From NCBI RefSeq assembly GCF_947260015.1, contig NZ_CAMYOM010000027.1, forward strand, positions 1-62,989: DNA of 62,989 nucleotides. Direction: 5' to 3'. The first letter of the stretch is position 1, and each line of letters opens with the position of its first letter. This document shows positions 1 to 9,001 of the stretch, piece by piece. The notes beneath the pieces are model-generated. The model had not been told where the DNA came from. It was given only the letters and a program-made list of their open reading frames with translations, and did not search any database. Both the position numbers and the translations under genes were made by a program. The DNA comes from an uncultured Eudoraea sp. (GTDB taxonomy: Bacteria > Bacteroidota > Bacteroidia > Flavobacteriales > Flavobacteriaceae).

Positions 1-1
1 T

Positions 2-946
2 AGCATTCCCTATGAAAGGGAAAACAATAATGTCTTTGCCAAGAACAAACATTGGGATGACACTAAGCCAACACTTTTATTGAACTCACACCATGATACC
101 GTGAGGCCTAATAAAGCCTATACTCGGGACCCATTTGATCCACAAATTGAGAATGGGAAATTGTATGGATTAGGAAGCAATGATGCCGGCGGGGCCTTAG
201 TCTCGTTAATTGCAACATTTACCTATTTCTACGATTCAGCAAATTTGAAACATAACCTGTTAATGGTAGCTTCCGCTGAAGAAGAAAGTACGGGTGGTAA
301 AGGTTTAAATAGCCTTTTAGCCATACTTCCAAAAATTGATGTTGCAATAGTAGGGGAACCAACACTTATGAATCTGGCCATCGCCGAAAAGGGGCTGGTA
401 GTTTTCGATGCTGTTATAAAAGGTACTCCTTCTCATGCTGCACATCCAAATAACAACAATGCCATTTATAATTCTATCGAAGTGTTGGAATGGTTTAAGA
501 ACTATACATTTCCAAAAACATCAGACGTCCTTGGTGAAGTTAAATTAACAGTTACCCAAATTAATGCCGGTAGCCAGCATAATGTGGTCCCCGCTAAAGT
601 TCATCTGGTAATTGATGTACGTGTTAATGATAAATACAACAATAAGGAAATAGCAGAAATGTTATCAAGGGAAGCTCCTTGTGAGCTAAAGCCCAGATCA
701 TTAAGATTGAACTCATCTTCCATAAACAAAGATCATCCTTTGGTAGGTTCCGGGATTGCATTAGGAAGAAGCACTTATGGCTCTCCTACCCTTTCAGACC
801 AGGCGGCCCTTAGCTGCCCTTCATTAAAATTAGGGCCCGGTGATAGTACACGTTCACATACTGCCGATGAGTTTATTTATATTAAGGAAATTGAAGAAGG
901 AATTAATCTATACATTAAAATTCTCGATGGGTTTTTGATAAACTAA
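2..946 (+). CDS. argE: M20 metallopeptidase, acetylornithine deacetylase type (5' partial)
   Basis: The reading frame is open to the first base of the window, so the true start lies outside; the first in-window start-like codon (TTG at 80) is internal. About 314 residues are visible. They show the M20 di-metal site in order: the LLNSHHDTV strand, the GSNDAGG segment with the bridging Asp, the SAEEES pair holding the general base, a VGEPT segment, the GTPSHAAHP turn of the dimerisation domain and the C-terminal His in SHTADEF. The family deacylates N-acetyl-ornithine or a related N-acyl intermediate. argH follows 48 bases downstream on the same strand, which supports a role in arginine synthesis rather than general peptide cleavage. 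Flavobacterial homologues may act on succinylated intermediates; the sequence alone does not decide. Confidence 0.88.
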   Translation, partial: SIPYERENNNVFAKNKHWDDTKPTLLLNSHHDTVRPNKAYTRDPFDPQIENGKLYGLGSNDAGGALVSLIATFTYFYDSANLKHNLLMVASAEEESTGGKGLNSLLAILPKIDVAIVGEPTLMNLAIAEKGLVVFDAVIKGTPSHAAHPNNNNAIYNSIEVLEWFKNYTFPKTSDVLGEVKLTVTQINAGSQHNVVPAKVHLVIDVRVNDKYNNKEIAEMLSREAPCELKPRSLRLNSSSINKDHPLVGSGIALGRSTYGSPTLSDQAALSCPSLKLGPGDSTRSHTADEFIYIKEIEEGINLYIKILDGFLIN

Positions 947-994
947 TTATATTTAAACAGCCTTAGTTAGGAGAAACCACTAAAAATAAGAGCA

Positions 995-2269
995 ATGAAA
1001 CTTTGGGACAAAGGATACAGCACAGATAAAAAAATTGATCATTTTACAGTGGGCAATGACAGGGAATTAGATTTGGTACTGGCTAAGTATGATATAATAG
1101 CCTCCATGGCCCATGCGAAAATGTTGGGTAAAATTGGGTTATTGACAAGTGAGGAAACACATATACTGGTCCGGGAACTGGAAAATATGGCCCTGAGTAT
1201 TAAAGAAGGAAAGTTTATCATTGAAGATACTTTTGAGGATGTTCATTCTAAAATAGAATTTATTCTAACCGAAAAACTTGGCGATACGGGAAAAAAAATT
1301 CACACAGCCCGTTCCAGGAATGACCAGGTTTTGGTAGCCATGCAATTATATCTAAAGGAAGAATTATCTGAAATAAAACAACAGACCAAAGAACTGTTTA
1401 ATTTGCTAATTGAACTAGCTGAAAAATATAAAGAAATTTTATTGCCCGGATATACCCATTTCCAAATTGCCATGCCTTCTTCATTTGGATTGTGGTTTTC
1501 AGCCTATGCGGAAAGTCTTATTGATGATCTTTACTTTATAGATTCAGCATACAAAATCGCAGATCAAAACCCACTTGGAAGCGCGGCTGGTTACGGAAGT
1601 TCCTTTCCTATCGATCGTTCTTATACGACTGAAGAAATGGGGTTTTCCGATTTGAAATATAATGTTGTAGCCGCACAAATGGGACGAGGAAAAGTGGAGA
1701 AAGCTACTGCATTTGGTATCTCAGGAATTGCCGGTACTCTGTCTAAGTTGTCAATGGATATTTGTCTTTATATGAGTCAGAATTTCAACTTTATATCTTT
1801 TCCGGATGCGCTAACAACAGGAAGTAGTATTATGCCTCATAAAAAAAATCCTGATGTCTTTGAGCTTATCAGGGCAAAATGCAACAGCTTGCAGGCCATC
1901 CCTAACCAGATTACTCTTATCACGACTAATTTACCCAGTGGCTATCACAGGGACCTTCAAATGGTAAAGGCACTAATAATTCCGGCTATCCAGGAAATAA
2001 AGTCCTGTTTGGAAATGATGACTTTTAGTTTAAAAGATATTAAGGTGAATTTCACTATTCTGGATGATCCTAAGTACGATTATCTATTTAGTGTAGATAC
2101 ATTAAATAAACTCGTTCTAAGTGGAATACCCTTCCGTAATGCCTATAAGCAAATAGGTGCTGAAATTGAAGCAGGGTCATTTAAACCTGAAAAGCAAATA
2201 AAACACACGCACGAAGGGAGCCTGGGTAATTTGTGCCTGGATAAGATAAAGGCCAAAATGAAGACATAA
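995..2269 (+). CDS. argH: Argininosuccinate lyase
   Basis: Cleaves argininosuccinate to arginine and fumarate, the last step of arginine synthesis, in the cytoplasm. The 424-residue protein carries the fumarase/aspartase superfamily signature GSSIMPHKKNPD at about residues 274-285 and the substrate-binding TARSRNDQV segment near residue 105. It begins with an N-terminal WDKGYSTDKKID typical of Bacteroidota forms, which are slightly shorter than the 460-residue enterobacterial enzyme. It directly follows the argE-like gene and is probably the last gene of the arginine operon, since the next gene lies about 100 bases away and is unrelated. Confidence 0.96.
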   Translation: MKLWDKGYSTDKKIDHFTVGNDRELDLVLAKYDIIASMAHAKMLGKIGLLTSEETHILVRELENMALSIKEGKFIIEDTFEDVHSKIEFILTEKLGDTGKKIHTARSRNDQVLVAMQLYLKEELSEIKQQTKELFNLLIELAEKYKEILLPGYTHFQIAMPSSFGLWFSAYAESLIDDLYFIDSAYKIADQNPLGSAAGYGSSFPIDRSYTTEEMGFSDLKYNVVAAQMGRGKVEKATAFGISGIAGTLSKLSMDICLYMSQNFNFISFPDALTTGSSIMPHKKNPDVFELIRAKCNSLQAIPNQITLITTNLPSGYHRDLQMVKALIIPAIQEIKSCLEMMTFSLKDIKVNFTILDDPKYDYLFSVDTLNKLVLSGIPFRNAYKQIGAEIEAGSFKPEKQIKHTHEGSLGNLCLDKIKAKMKT

Positions 2270-2368
2270 ATTTCATGTTAGTTATTAAATTAATCAAGTT
2301 CTGATTTAGACTTAAACATTAATTATTTTATCTTTAATGAATAAGCTTTTGCAAATATCCCATTTATC

Positions 2369-2809
2369 ATGTTTTGTCTTGTTTATAGATCCGTTGCCTC
2401 ATCAACTTTTAAGCAAGTTGATGTGAAAGAGATGCTTGAAAAGGCAAGAGAAAATAATTCTCGTGATAATATAACAGGTTGTTTATTGTATTATGAAGGA
2501 GAATTTATTCAATATCTTGAAGGTAATCAAGTAAAGGTTCTTACCCTTTTTGATAAGATCAATGCAGACAAACGACATAAGGATGTTACTTTATTGGCTT
2601 ATGATGTTACAGATTCCCGGGAATTTAAGGATTGGGAAATGGCCTATGCCGATTTCTTTGGGGACAATGATCAGATGAACTATTTCAAGCTATTAATAAA
2701 TTCCTATAATGAAAACCCGGATTCAACCACGAACCAGAACCCCTCTTTTAACGCTTTCTGGATTGCAGTTAGGGAAAATCTTGATAAAACATTAAAGTCG
2801 CAACCCTAA
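2369..2809 (+). CDS. BLUF-domain blue-light sensor
   Basis: A 146-residue protein that is essentially one BLUF domain (about residues 1-95) plus a 50-residue tail. BLUF domains bind FAD and rewire a Tyr-Gln-flavin hydrogen-bond network on blue light. The key residues fall at Y6, N30, Q48, W89 and M91, with the same spacing as Y21, N45, Q63, W104 and M106 of AppA, so the photocycle should work. No EAL, GGDEF or cyclase output domain is present, so signalling must go through a protein partner or oligomer change. The gene is monocistronic and convergent with the rRNA pseudouridine synthase; the two stop codons are one base apart. Confidence 0.9.
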   Translation: MFCLVYRSVASSTFKQVDVKEMLEKARENNSRDNITGCLLYYEGEFIQYLEGNQVKVLTLFDKINADKRHKDVTLLAYDVTDSREFKDWEMAYADFFGDNDQMNYFKLLINSYNENPDSTTNQNPSFNAFWIAVRENLDKTLKSQP

Positions 2810-2810
2810 T

Positions 2811-3653
2811 TTATTGATTCATCCCTAAATTAATTACTTCCTGCTTGGTTAAATGTCTCCAATGTCCCCGGGGAAGGTCCTTTTTAGTTAGTCCCGCAAA
2901 AATTACACGGTCCAGTTTTTTTACGTCATATCCGAGATGTTCAAAAATACGCCGAACTATCCTGTTTCTGCCACTGTGTATTTCTATTCCTACTTCGCGT
3001 TTGGGAGAATTGTCTATATAACTTGCTACATCAACTTTGATCGGACCGTCATCTAAAGTAATTCCTGTCTGTATTTTTTTTAAATCCTCCGCAATAAGGT
3101 TTTTGTTCAATTCAACATGATAAATCTTGCGGATGCCATGTTTCGGGTGCGTAAGTTTTTTTGCAAGATCCCCGTCATTGGTAAAAAGTAAGAGCCCTGT
3201 AGTATTCTTGTCCAGCCTTCCAACCGGAACTAATCTCGATTTTGAAGCTTTGGAAATCAACTCCATTACCGTTCTTCTGCCTCTTTCATCGCTTGTAGTG
3301 GTGATGAAATTCTTGGGTTTGTTTAAAAGTACATATTCCTTTTTTTGTGGATTGAGTAAGCGTCCGTCAAACTTAACAATATCAGTTAGTTTAACTTTGT
3401 GTCCCATTTCAGTTATGGTCTTTCCGTTAACCGTTACATTTCCTGCTTCTATGTATATATCCGCTTCTCTCCTGGAGCATACTCCTGCATTGGCAACATA
3501 CCGATTAAGCCTTATTAAATCAGGGTCTGAAGGAACAGACTTAGTCTTTTTAGGACCTGATGGAGGACGTCCTTTGGAAAATTGTTTTTTTGTATACTCT
3601 CTACTTTTTCCCGGAGTTTTACTTTTATCCTTATTTGATTGCGGTCTGCGCAT
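2811..3653 (-). CDS. rRNA pseudouridine synthase, RluB/RsuA family
   Basis: Isomerises a uridine in ribosomal RNA. The 280-residue protein has a basic, Lys/Pro-rich N-terminal extension (residues 1-45), an S4 RNA-binding domain (about 46-100, containing NAGVCSRREAD) and the RsuA-type catalytic domain. The catalytic Asp is D148 in the GRLDKNTTGLLLFTNDG motif. The length and basic extension are usual for Bacteroidota. The family (RluB, RluE, RluF, RsuA) is clear but the target uridine is not; RluB-like is the likeliest. The start at 3653 is supported by a perfect Bacteroidota -7 element 16 bases upstream. Confidence 0.9.
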   Translation of the reverse strand: MRRPQSNKDKSKTPGKSREYTKKQFSKGRPPSGPKKTKSVPSDPDLIRLNRYVANAGVCSRREADIYIEAGNVTVNGKTITEMGHKVKLTDIVKFDGRLLNPQKKEYVLLNKPKNFITTTSDERGRRTVMELISKASKSRLVPVGRLDKNTTGLLLFTNDGDLAKKLTHPKHGIRKIYHVELNKNLIAEDLKKIQTGITLDDGPIKVDVASYIDNSPKREVGIEIHSGRNRIVRRIFEHLGYDVKKLDRVIFAGLTKKDLPRGHWRHLTKQEVINLGMNQ

Positions 3654-3668
3654 TTTCTAAATTTTGTG

Positions 3669-3676
3669 CAAAGGTA
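3669..3676 (-). promoter_or_regulatory. Bacteroidota -7 promoter element for the rRNA pseudouridine synthase gene
   Basis: On the minus strand this reads TACCTTTG followed by CA, a perfect match to the Bacteroidota -7 consensus TAnnTTTG. It ends 16 bases before the ATG at 3653, giving a leader of about ten bases. I found no well-placed -33 TTG, so the call rests on the -7 element and its position. Confidence 0.5.
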
Positions 3677-3778
3677 GTAAAGGGATTTGGATGGCATCTT
3701 TTATTTTAGCAATGACACCTTTTTTATCTAACTATACCGGGGAAATTTGTATCAGAGCTTATCTTAGATGATTCTGCA

Positions 3779-4684
3779 TTAAAATATTCGGTTTAGAACG
3801 AGATCTACATCAATTAATAATATACTAAAAACCCCGGCAACAATTATAAACTTAAGAATATTGTGGAGCCAAATATAATCTCTCTTTGTCCTGGACTTCC
3901 AAAGCAAAATCAGGAATAATATTAAAAAAAGAATACAGGCAATAAAGTAAATATACATATAACCCACATTAAATTTATTGATTAACAATGAAGCAGGTAT
4001 CAAAGTGAGTAGTATTAAGAAACTAATCCCCAACTTAGAATAGACCGGGCCATATAAAACGGGAATAGTCTTATAATTTTGAGCGAGGTCCCCTGCAATG
4101 TTTTCCATATCCTTAATCATTTCACGGGCCATAATCAGTAGAAATAGGAAAATAGCATGGACAAAAATAACCGTATCAAAATTTCTATAATACACGAAAA
4201 TTGCAAAGAAAGGGACAATTATTAATGTGGCTGAAACTATGTTTCCAACAAAGGGTATTTTTTTTAATTTATGTGAATACAACCAAATTCCAAATACATA
4301 GGCAGAAAAGAATAGTGCTGCCCGAAAAGATATGTAGCTGGCCAATAAAACAGCAAGGAAGTTAAAAACAAAATAGGCACTTAATTTTGTACGTTGATTT
4401 ACCAATCGGTCCAGCATACTCTTTTGGGGTCTGTTGATAAGATCCTTCTCCGAGTCATAAAAACTATTAATGATATAGCCGGCGGATATTACCAGAGCTG
4501 ATGCTAATACCAGTACAAATAAATTTGGATCAAATATAACACTACGTAAGGGAAGGTCGGGAGCCAGTATATAAATGGACGCCAGATACTGGGCCAGAGT
4601 TATCATTAGGACATTATACCCTCTTATGATGGAAAACAGACTCAGGCCTTTTAATAGCAGGAGTTTGTTTTTTCTACTAAGCAT
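3779..4684 (-). CDS. UbiA-family prenyltransferase (geranylgeranylglycerol-phosphate geranylgeranyltransferase-like)
   Basis: An integral membrane enzyme of 301 residues with about eight or nine hydrophobic helices. The two metal-diphosphate motifs are visible: N73-x3-D77-x3-D81 (NSFYDSEKD) and D192-M-E-x3-G-D199. UbiA enzymes move a polyprenyl group from its diphosphate to an acceptor. Bacteroidota members of this type are commonly annotated as geranylgeranylglycerol-phosphate geranylgeranyltransferase, the second ether-lipid prenylation in archaea. It lies 10 bases downstream of mevalonate kinase, in the same operon as mvaD, so an isoprenoid substrate is well supported. The acceptor is inference; menaquinone or other quinone prenylation is the main alternative. 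Confidence 0.78.
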   Translation of the reverse strand: MLSRKNKLLLLKGLSLFSIIRGYNVLMITLAQYLASIYILAPDLPLRSVIFDPNLFVLVLASALVISAGYIINSFYDSEKDLINRPQKSMLDRLVNQRTKLSAYFVFNFLAVLLASYISFRAALFFSAYVFGIWLYSHKLKKIPFVGNIVSATLIIVPFFAIFVYYRNFDTVIFVHAIFLFLLIMAREMIKDMENIAGDLAQNYKTIPVLYGPVYSKLGISFLILLTLIPASLLINKFNVGYMYIYFIACILFLILFLILLWKSRTKRDYIWLHNILKFIIVAGVFSILLIDVDLVLNRIF

Positions 4685-4694
4685 TTTTACGGAC

Positions 4695-5633
4695 TTAGAA
4701 GTTGTATACCACTTCTAAATGATGGTCTTTTAACGCAACTCTTGCTTTTGCCAAATCTTGAGTGAAGCCTAAAATATAGCCGCCCCCTCCTGATCCGCAT
4801 AATTTCAAGTAGTAATCATTAGTTTCTATGCCGCGCTCCCAAAGTTTATGAAATTCTTTGGGGATCATAGGTTTAAAATGATCCAAAACCACGTGTGAAA
4901 GTTGCTTCAGATTTCCAAAAAGCGACTTCACATTACCACTCACAAAATCCTCAACACAGGCATCGGTATGTTTAATAAACTGATCCTTCAAAACTTTACG
5001 GAAGCCTTCATGTTTCATTTTGTCCATGAAAATTTGTACCATTGGTGCAGTTTCTCCAATAATTCCGCTATCCAATAAAAAGACCGCACCCTTGCCATCC
5101 AAATTTTGAGATGGTATACTGGTAGATTCTATATTCTCCTGTGAGTTAATTAGAATAGGCAAACTCAGATAACTGTTTAAAGGATCCAGACCGGAAGATT
5201 TACCATGGAAAAATGATTCCATTTTACCGAAAATCGTTTTGAGTTTTAGTAATTTTTCCCGGGTCAGGTTTTCTAGTACTGTGATTTTTTCAATAGAATA
5301 CTTGTCATATATTGCGGCCACCAAAGCACCACTACTTCCAACACCGTAACCCTGGGGAATAGAACTGTCAAAATACATCCCGGCATCCACGTCTGCCTTT
5401 AAGGTCTTCAAATCAAAAGATAACAACTTGGGTTCCTGACCTTGTAAATCGGTTAAATAATGAAAATATTTTTTTAGGCTTTCATTAGACTTCTTAGCCG
5501 TTTCAGACAGATTCTCGTCTTTCTTAAGGGCTCCCTTAAAGAAATTGTAAGGAATAGAGAGTCCTTTGGAATCCTTGATGATTCCGTATTCACCAAAAAG
5601 TAAAATTTTTGAATAAAAAAGAGGTCCTTTCAT
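4695..5633 (-). CDS. Mevalonate kinase (GHMP kinase family)
   Basis: Phosphorylates mevalonate in the mevalonate route to isopentenyl diphosphate. The 312-residue protein has an N-terminal strand KILLFGEYGI, the GHMP ATP-binding loop PQGYGVGSSGALVAA, and the C-terminal glycine-rich motif LCGSGGGGYILGF. It sits between the UbiA prenyltransferase and diphosphomevalonate decarboxylase genes, with a 59-base gap to the latter, and the three are co-directional. Phosphomevalonate kinase could share the same fold, but Flavobacteriaceae usually carry this arrangement annotated as mevalonate kinase. The remaining pathway genes are not in the window. Confidence 0.82.
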   Translation of the reverse strand: MKGPLFYSKILLFGEYGIIKDSKGLSIPYNFFKGALKKDENLSETAKKSNESLKKYFHYLTDLQGQEPKLLSFDLKTLKADVDAGMYFDSSIPQGYGVGSSGALVAAIYDKYSIEKITVLENLTREKLLKLKTIFGKMESFFHGKSSGLDPLNSYLSLPILINSQENIESTSIPSQNLDGKGAVFLLDSGIIGETAPMVQIFMDKMKHEGFRKVLKDQFIKHTDACVEDFVSGNVKSLFGNLKQLSHVVLDHFKPMIPKEFHKLWERGIETNDYYLKLCGSGGGGYILGFTQDLAKARVALKDHHLEVVYNF

Positions 5634-5692
5634 CTGAATTCAATTAAGTTTGACTCTAAGATAGGGTGTATTATTATTAATAAGGGCTCAAA

Positions 5693-6775
5693 TTACATTT
5701 TTTTGGCCCCAAAACCAATTCGGTCGCAAATATACTGCTCATTTTCACAATACGCAATTAGCTCTTCTTTAATAAATTTATTTACCTCATTTTTCTCATT
5801 ATTGGGGTAAAGTAAATGCACATTGGCTCCGGCATCTAAAGTAAAACATAGATGATTTTTTGTCGCCCTCCGAAATTCCCAAATTTTCTCAATAATGTTC
5901 AGCGTATTAGGTTTCATCAGGATAAAATAAGGAATGCTGGTCATCATCATGGCATGTAAAGTGAGTGCTTCACTCTCAACTACTTCTACAAAATCATCCA
6001 GATTGCCTTCCGTGAATATTGAACGTAAGCGTATTAGATTGTCATAAGCCTGTTCAAAACGATTTTTAGCGAATGGGTGGCCGTGCATAAGGTCATGGCC
6101 AACTGTACTACTAACACTTTTCTGCCCCTTATGTACCAGTAGAATAGTATCCTGAAAACTTTTAAACACTTCATCTACAGGATAAGGATAGGGTATTCCA
6201 TATAGATTTGTACTCCCAATTATTTCGTTGTGATCCCCCCATTGAACAAGATTACCCTTAATACTTCTACAAGCACTACCTGATCCCAATCGTGCTAAAA
6301 AAGATGCTTTTTTATAGAAAAAATCCGGATCCATCTCGGAAGCCATTTGCTTTTCTATATCCATTAGACATAAAGCCAAAGCGGCCATGCCACTGGCGGA
6401 AGATGCAATGCCACTGCTATGTGGAAAGGTGTTGGAAGTATTGATAGAGAAATGATAATTTCTAATAAAAGGAATATATTTTTCAATTCTTTCAAAAAAT
6501 GTTACAATCTTGGGTTTAAAATCTTCCCTGGATTTTCCTTCAAAAAGTAAATCAAATGAAAATTCCTTATTTGCTTTATCAAGCTTAGTAAAGGTCACAG
6601 ACGTCACTGTTCTGCACTCATCAAGCGTAAAACTTACTGAGGCATTGGCCGGCAATTGATTTTGCTTCTTACCCCAGTACTTAACTAATGCAATATTACT
6701 TGGGGCTTTCCACTGTACCCTACCTTGTTCCTTTTCATACTTGTAGGATGAAGGAATAAAGTCGTTTTCGATCAT
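5693..6775 (-). CDS. mvaD: Diphosphomevalonate decarboxylase
   Basis: Converts diphosphomevalonate to isopentenyl diphosphate with ATP hydrolysis and loss of carbon dioxide. The protein (about 360 residues) shows the NIALVKYWGKK substrate strand, the GHMP ATP loop HSSGIASSASGMAALAL and the DAGANVHLLYP block with the catalytic Asp. An in-frame ATG at 6814 would add 13 residues, but a perfect -7 promoter element (6793-6800) falls inside that extension, so I take the ATG at 6775. It is the first gene of the mvaD, mevalonate kinase, UbiA operon. Confidence 0.9.
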   Translation of the reverse strand: MIENDFIPSSYKYEKEQGRVQWKAPSNIALVKYWGKKQNQLPANASVSFTLDECRTVTSVTFTKLDKANKEFSFDLLFEGKSREDFKPKIVTFFERIEKYIPFIRNYHFSINTSNTFPHSSGIASSASGMAALALCLMDIEKQMASEMDPDFFYKKASFLARLGSGSACRSIKGNLVQWGDHNEIIGSTNLYGIPYPYPVDEVFKSFQDTILLVHKGQKSVSSTVGHDLMHGHPFAKNRFEQAYDNLIRLRSIFTEGNLDDFVEVVESEALTLHAMMMTSIPYFILMKPNTLNIIEKIWEFRRATKNHLCFTLDAGANVHLLYPNNEKNEVNKFIKEELIAYCENEQYICDRIGFGAKKM

Positions 6776-6792
6776 GTACACAACAATTTCTG

Positions 6793-6800
6793 CAAAGATA
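6793..6800 (-). promoter_or_regulatory. Bacteroidota -7 promoter element of the isoprenoid operon
   Basis: Reads TATCTTTG then CA on the minus strand, matching TAnnTTTG exactly. It lies 18 bases before the ATG at 6775, the same geometry as the element in front of the pseudouridine synthase gene. It decides the mvaD start. No clear -33 TTG at 17-23 bases was found. Confidence 0.5.
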
Positions 6801-6872
6801 GTTTTTAAGCGCATTTGCTATAGCCTCTATTAAAAATAAATTACTATTTTAGATAACTTACATACAGTAATT

Positions 6873-7346
6873 TTGAAAAAGAAGCTTACCTATATTGCCA
6901 TTTCTGTGTCTATATGTCTTATCATAGGCTTTCTATCTGGGTTTGCAACTCAGTCCTCAGTAAATGATTGGTACCTTACACTGAATAAACCTAGTTTTAA
7001 TCCTCCAAATTGGATTTTTGGACCGGTTTGGACATTGCTATATATTCTAATGGGGATAGCTGCAGGTATTGTCTGGGCGAAAGGATTTCATCATATTTGG
7101 GTGAAAACGGCATTATATAATTTTGGGTTTCAGTTATTATTTAACGTCCTGTGGAGTGTTGTTTTTTTTGGATTTAAAAATCCCTTCTGGGCACTTTTGG
7201 TAATTCTGATTCTACTCGCTCTAATTTTGCTAACCATTAAATGGTTCAACGTGGTGAGCAGAACGGCGGCATATCTCCTTATTCCCTATTTTTTCTGGGT
7301 TTGCTTTGCTACTATCTTAAATTATAAGATTTGGGAAATGAACTAA
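6873..7346 (+). CDS. tspO: TspO/MBR family tryptophan-rich membrane protein
   Basis: A 157-residue, five-helix membrane protein of the translocator-protein family, which binds porphyrins and other hydrophobic ligands and acts in stress or tetrapyrrole handling. The family signature is clear: the segment WYLTLNKPSFNPPNWIFGPVW, the following LLYILMGIAAGIVW helix, and later NVLWSVVFFGFKNPFWALL. The start is a TTG codon at 6873; no ATG is in frame nearby, and the KKKLTY N-terminus is sensible. It is transcribed away from the mvaD operon and stands alone. Confidence 0.9.
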   Translation: MKKKLTYIAISVSICLIIGFLSGFATQSSVNDWYLTLNKPSFNPPNWIFGPVWTLLYILMGIAAGIVWAKGFHHIWVKTALYNFGFQLLFNVLWSVVFFGFKNPFWALLVILILLALILLTIKWFNVVSRTAAYLLIPYFFWVCFATILNYKIWEMN

Positions 7347-7491
7347 CTTTTGAACAGTTTTACTAGTTTTAATATTGTTTTATGGTTTCTTGAAGTGGTC
7401 ATAATTTGAAGTCAGCCAATTATGAAGTATAAAATCAATTACATTTATTACCTTTCATTTTTAATTCTATAAAATCCACACTTCTGATAGT

Positions 7492-8982
7492 ATGCAAACC
7501 TATATCCTTGCTTTTGATCAAGGCACCACTAGCTGTAGAGCAGTAATTTTTGATAAAAAGGGAAGTATTATTTCCACTTCGCAAAGAGAATTTACACAAT
7601 ATTTTCCCAAACCGGGTTGGGTGGAGCATGATGCAATGGAAATTTGGTCTACACAAGTGTCTATCGCCACTGAAACCGTTACTAAAAAAGGATTAGAAGC
7701 AAAGAATATAGCCGCAATAGGGATCACAAATCAACGTGAAACCGTGGTTGTTTGGGATAAAAAAACAGGAAAACCCGTTTATAATGCCATCGTCTGGCAA
7801 GACAAAAGAACCGCTGAATATTGCGACCTTTTAAAAAGTGAAGGAAAATCTCAATGGATACGCGAAAAAACGGGTCTGGTAATTGATGCGTATTTCTCTG
7901 GCACAAAAGTCAAATGGATATTAGATAATGTTGAAGGAGTAAGAGAAAGAGCCGAGGCTGGCGATTTAATCATGGGAACAATAGATACCTGGCTCATTTG
8001 GAACATGACCAAAGGTGAATTACATGTGACCGATGTAACCAATGCCTGCAGAACACTTTTATTTAATATAAACACGCTGGAATGGGATGATGAGCTTTTA
8101 GAATTATTTACTATTCCCGTAAGCATGTTGCCTAAAGTAAAACAGTCCAGTGAAGTTTATGGACATACTGCTCCGGGACTGTTTGCAACCAGAATTAAAA
8201 TTTCCGGAATAGCCGGGGATCAACAGGCTGCATTATTTGGTCAGATGTGCACAAAACAAGGTATGGTCAAAAATACATATGGTACCGGATGTTTTATGTT
8301 AATGAACATTGGCGATAAACCAATAGTATCTAAAAACAATCTTCTTACTTCGGTAGCCTGGCAAATAAATGGAAAGACTGAGTACGTCCTTGAAGGAAGT
8401 ATATTTATTGCCGGGGCTGTAGTGCAGTGGCTAAGAGATAGTCTTAAAATCATTAAAACATCTAGAGAAGTGGAACAACTGGCGGGCTCTGTCGAGGATT
8501 CCGGTGGGGTATATTTTGTCCCTGCTTTTGCAGGTTTGGGAGCTCCACACTGGAATCAACATGCACAGGGCACCATATTTGGTCTGACCCGTGGAAGTAC
8601 AGATGCCCATATTGCCAGGGCTGCCCTGGAATCTATTGCCTTCCAGACTATGGATATTTTAAAGGCAATGGAAGCAGATTCGGGGATATCGATTAAGGAA
8701 TTACGGGTAGATGGAGGTGCAACAGTTAACAATCTACTTATGCAATTTCAGGCAGATGTATTAAATACAGTAACGGTAAGACCAAAAATAGTAGAAACCA
8801 CCGTGATGGGTGCTGCTTTCCTCGCCGGACTGGCAGTTGGTTACTGGGATAATCTGGAACAAATTCAGGAGATTTGGCAAACCGATGTACATTTTAACCC
8901 TACAACAGACCGTGTTGCAATAAACAACAAGATTGATGGCTGGTATAAAGCCATTGAAGCCTTAGAATTTTGGGCAAAATAG
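7492..8982 (+). CDS. glpK: Glycerol kinase
   Basis: Phosphorylates glycerol to glycerol 3-phosphate in the cytoplasm. The 496-residue FGGY-family kinase opens with the phosphate-binding [14 protein letters not shown], contains the [14 protein letters not shown] glycerol-site region, the [11 protein letters not shown] adenosine motif and the FGGY signature around [21 protein letters not shown]. Length matches the usual 495-505. glpF follows 19 bases downstream, so uptake and phosphorylation are co-expressed. No glpD-type glycerol-3-phosphate dehydrogenase lies alongside. Confidence 0.97.
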   Translation: MQTYILAFDQGTTSCRAVIFDKKGSIISTSQREFTQYFPKPGWVEHDAMEIWSTQVSIATETVTKKGLEAKNIAAIGITNQRETVVVWDKKTGKPVYNAIVWQDKRTAEYCDLLKSEGKSQWIREKTGLVIDAYFSGTKVKWILDNVEGVRERAEAGDLIMGTIDTWLIWNMTKGELHVTDVTNACRTLLFNINTLEWDDELLELFTIPVSMLPKVKQSSEVYGHTAPGLFATRIKISGIAGDQQAALFGQMCTKQGMVKNTYGTGCFMLMNIGDKPIVSKNNLLTSVAWQINGKTEYVLEGSIFIAGAVVQWLRDSLKIIKTSREVEQLAGSVEDSGGVYFVPAFAGLGAPHWNQHAQGTIFGLTRGSTDAHIARAALESIAFQTMDILKAMEADSGISIKELRVDGGATVNNLLMQFQADVLNTVTVRPKIVETTVMGAAFLAGLAVGYWDNLEQIQEIWQTDVHFNPTTDRVAINNKIDGWYKAIEALEFWAK

Positions 8983-9001
8983 GTAAAAACTAATAGTATA
9001 T

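Noticed and set aside
3127-3660. A 177-residue plus-strand reading frame
   Set aside because: It lies entirely antisense to the pseudouridine synthase gene, whose catalytic and S4 motifs are unmistakable; the plus-strand translation shows no family features.
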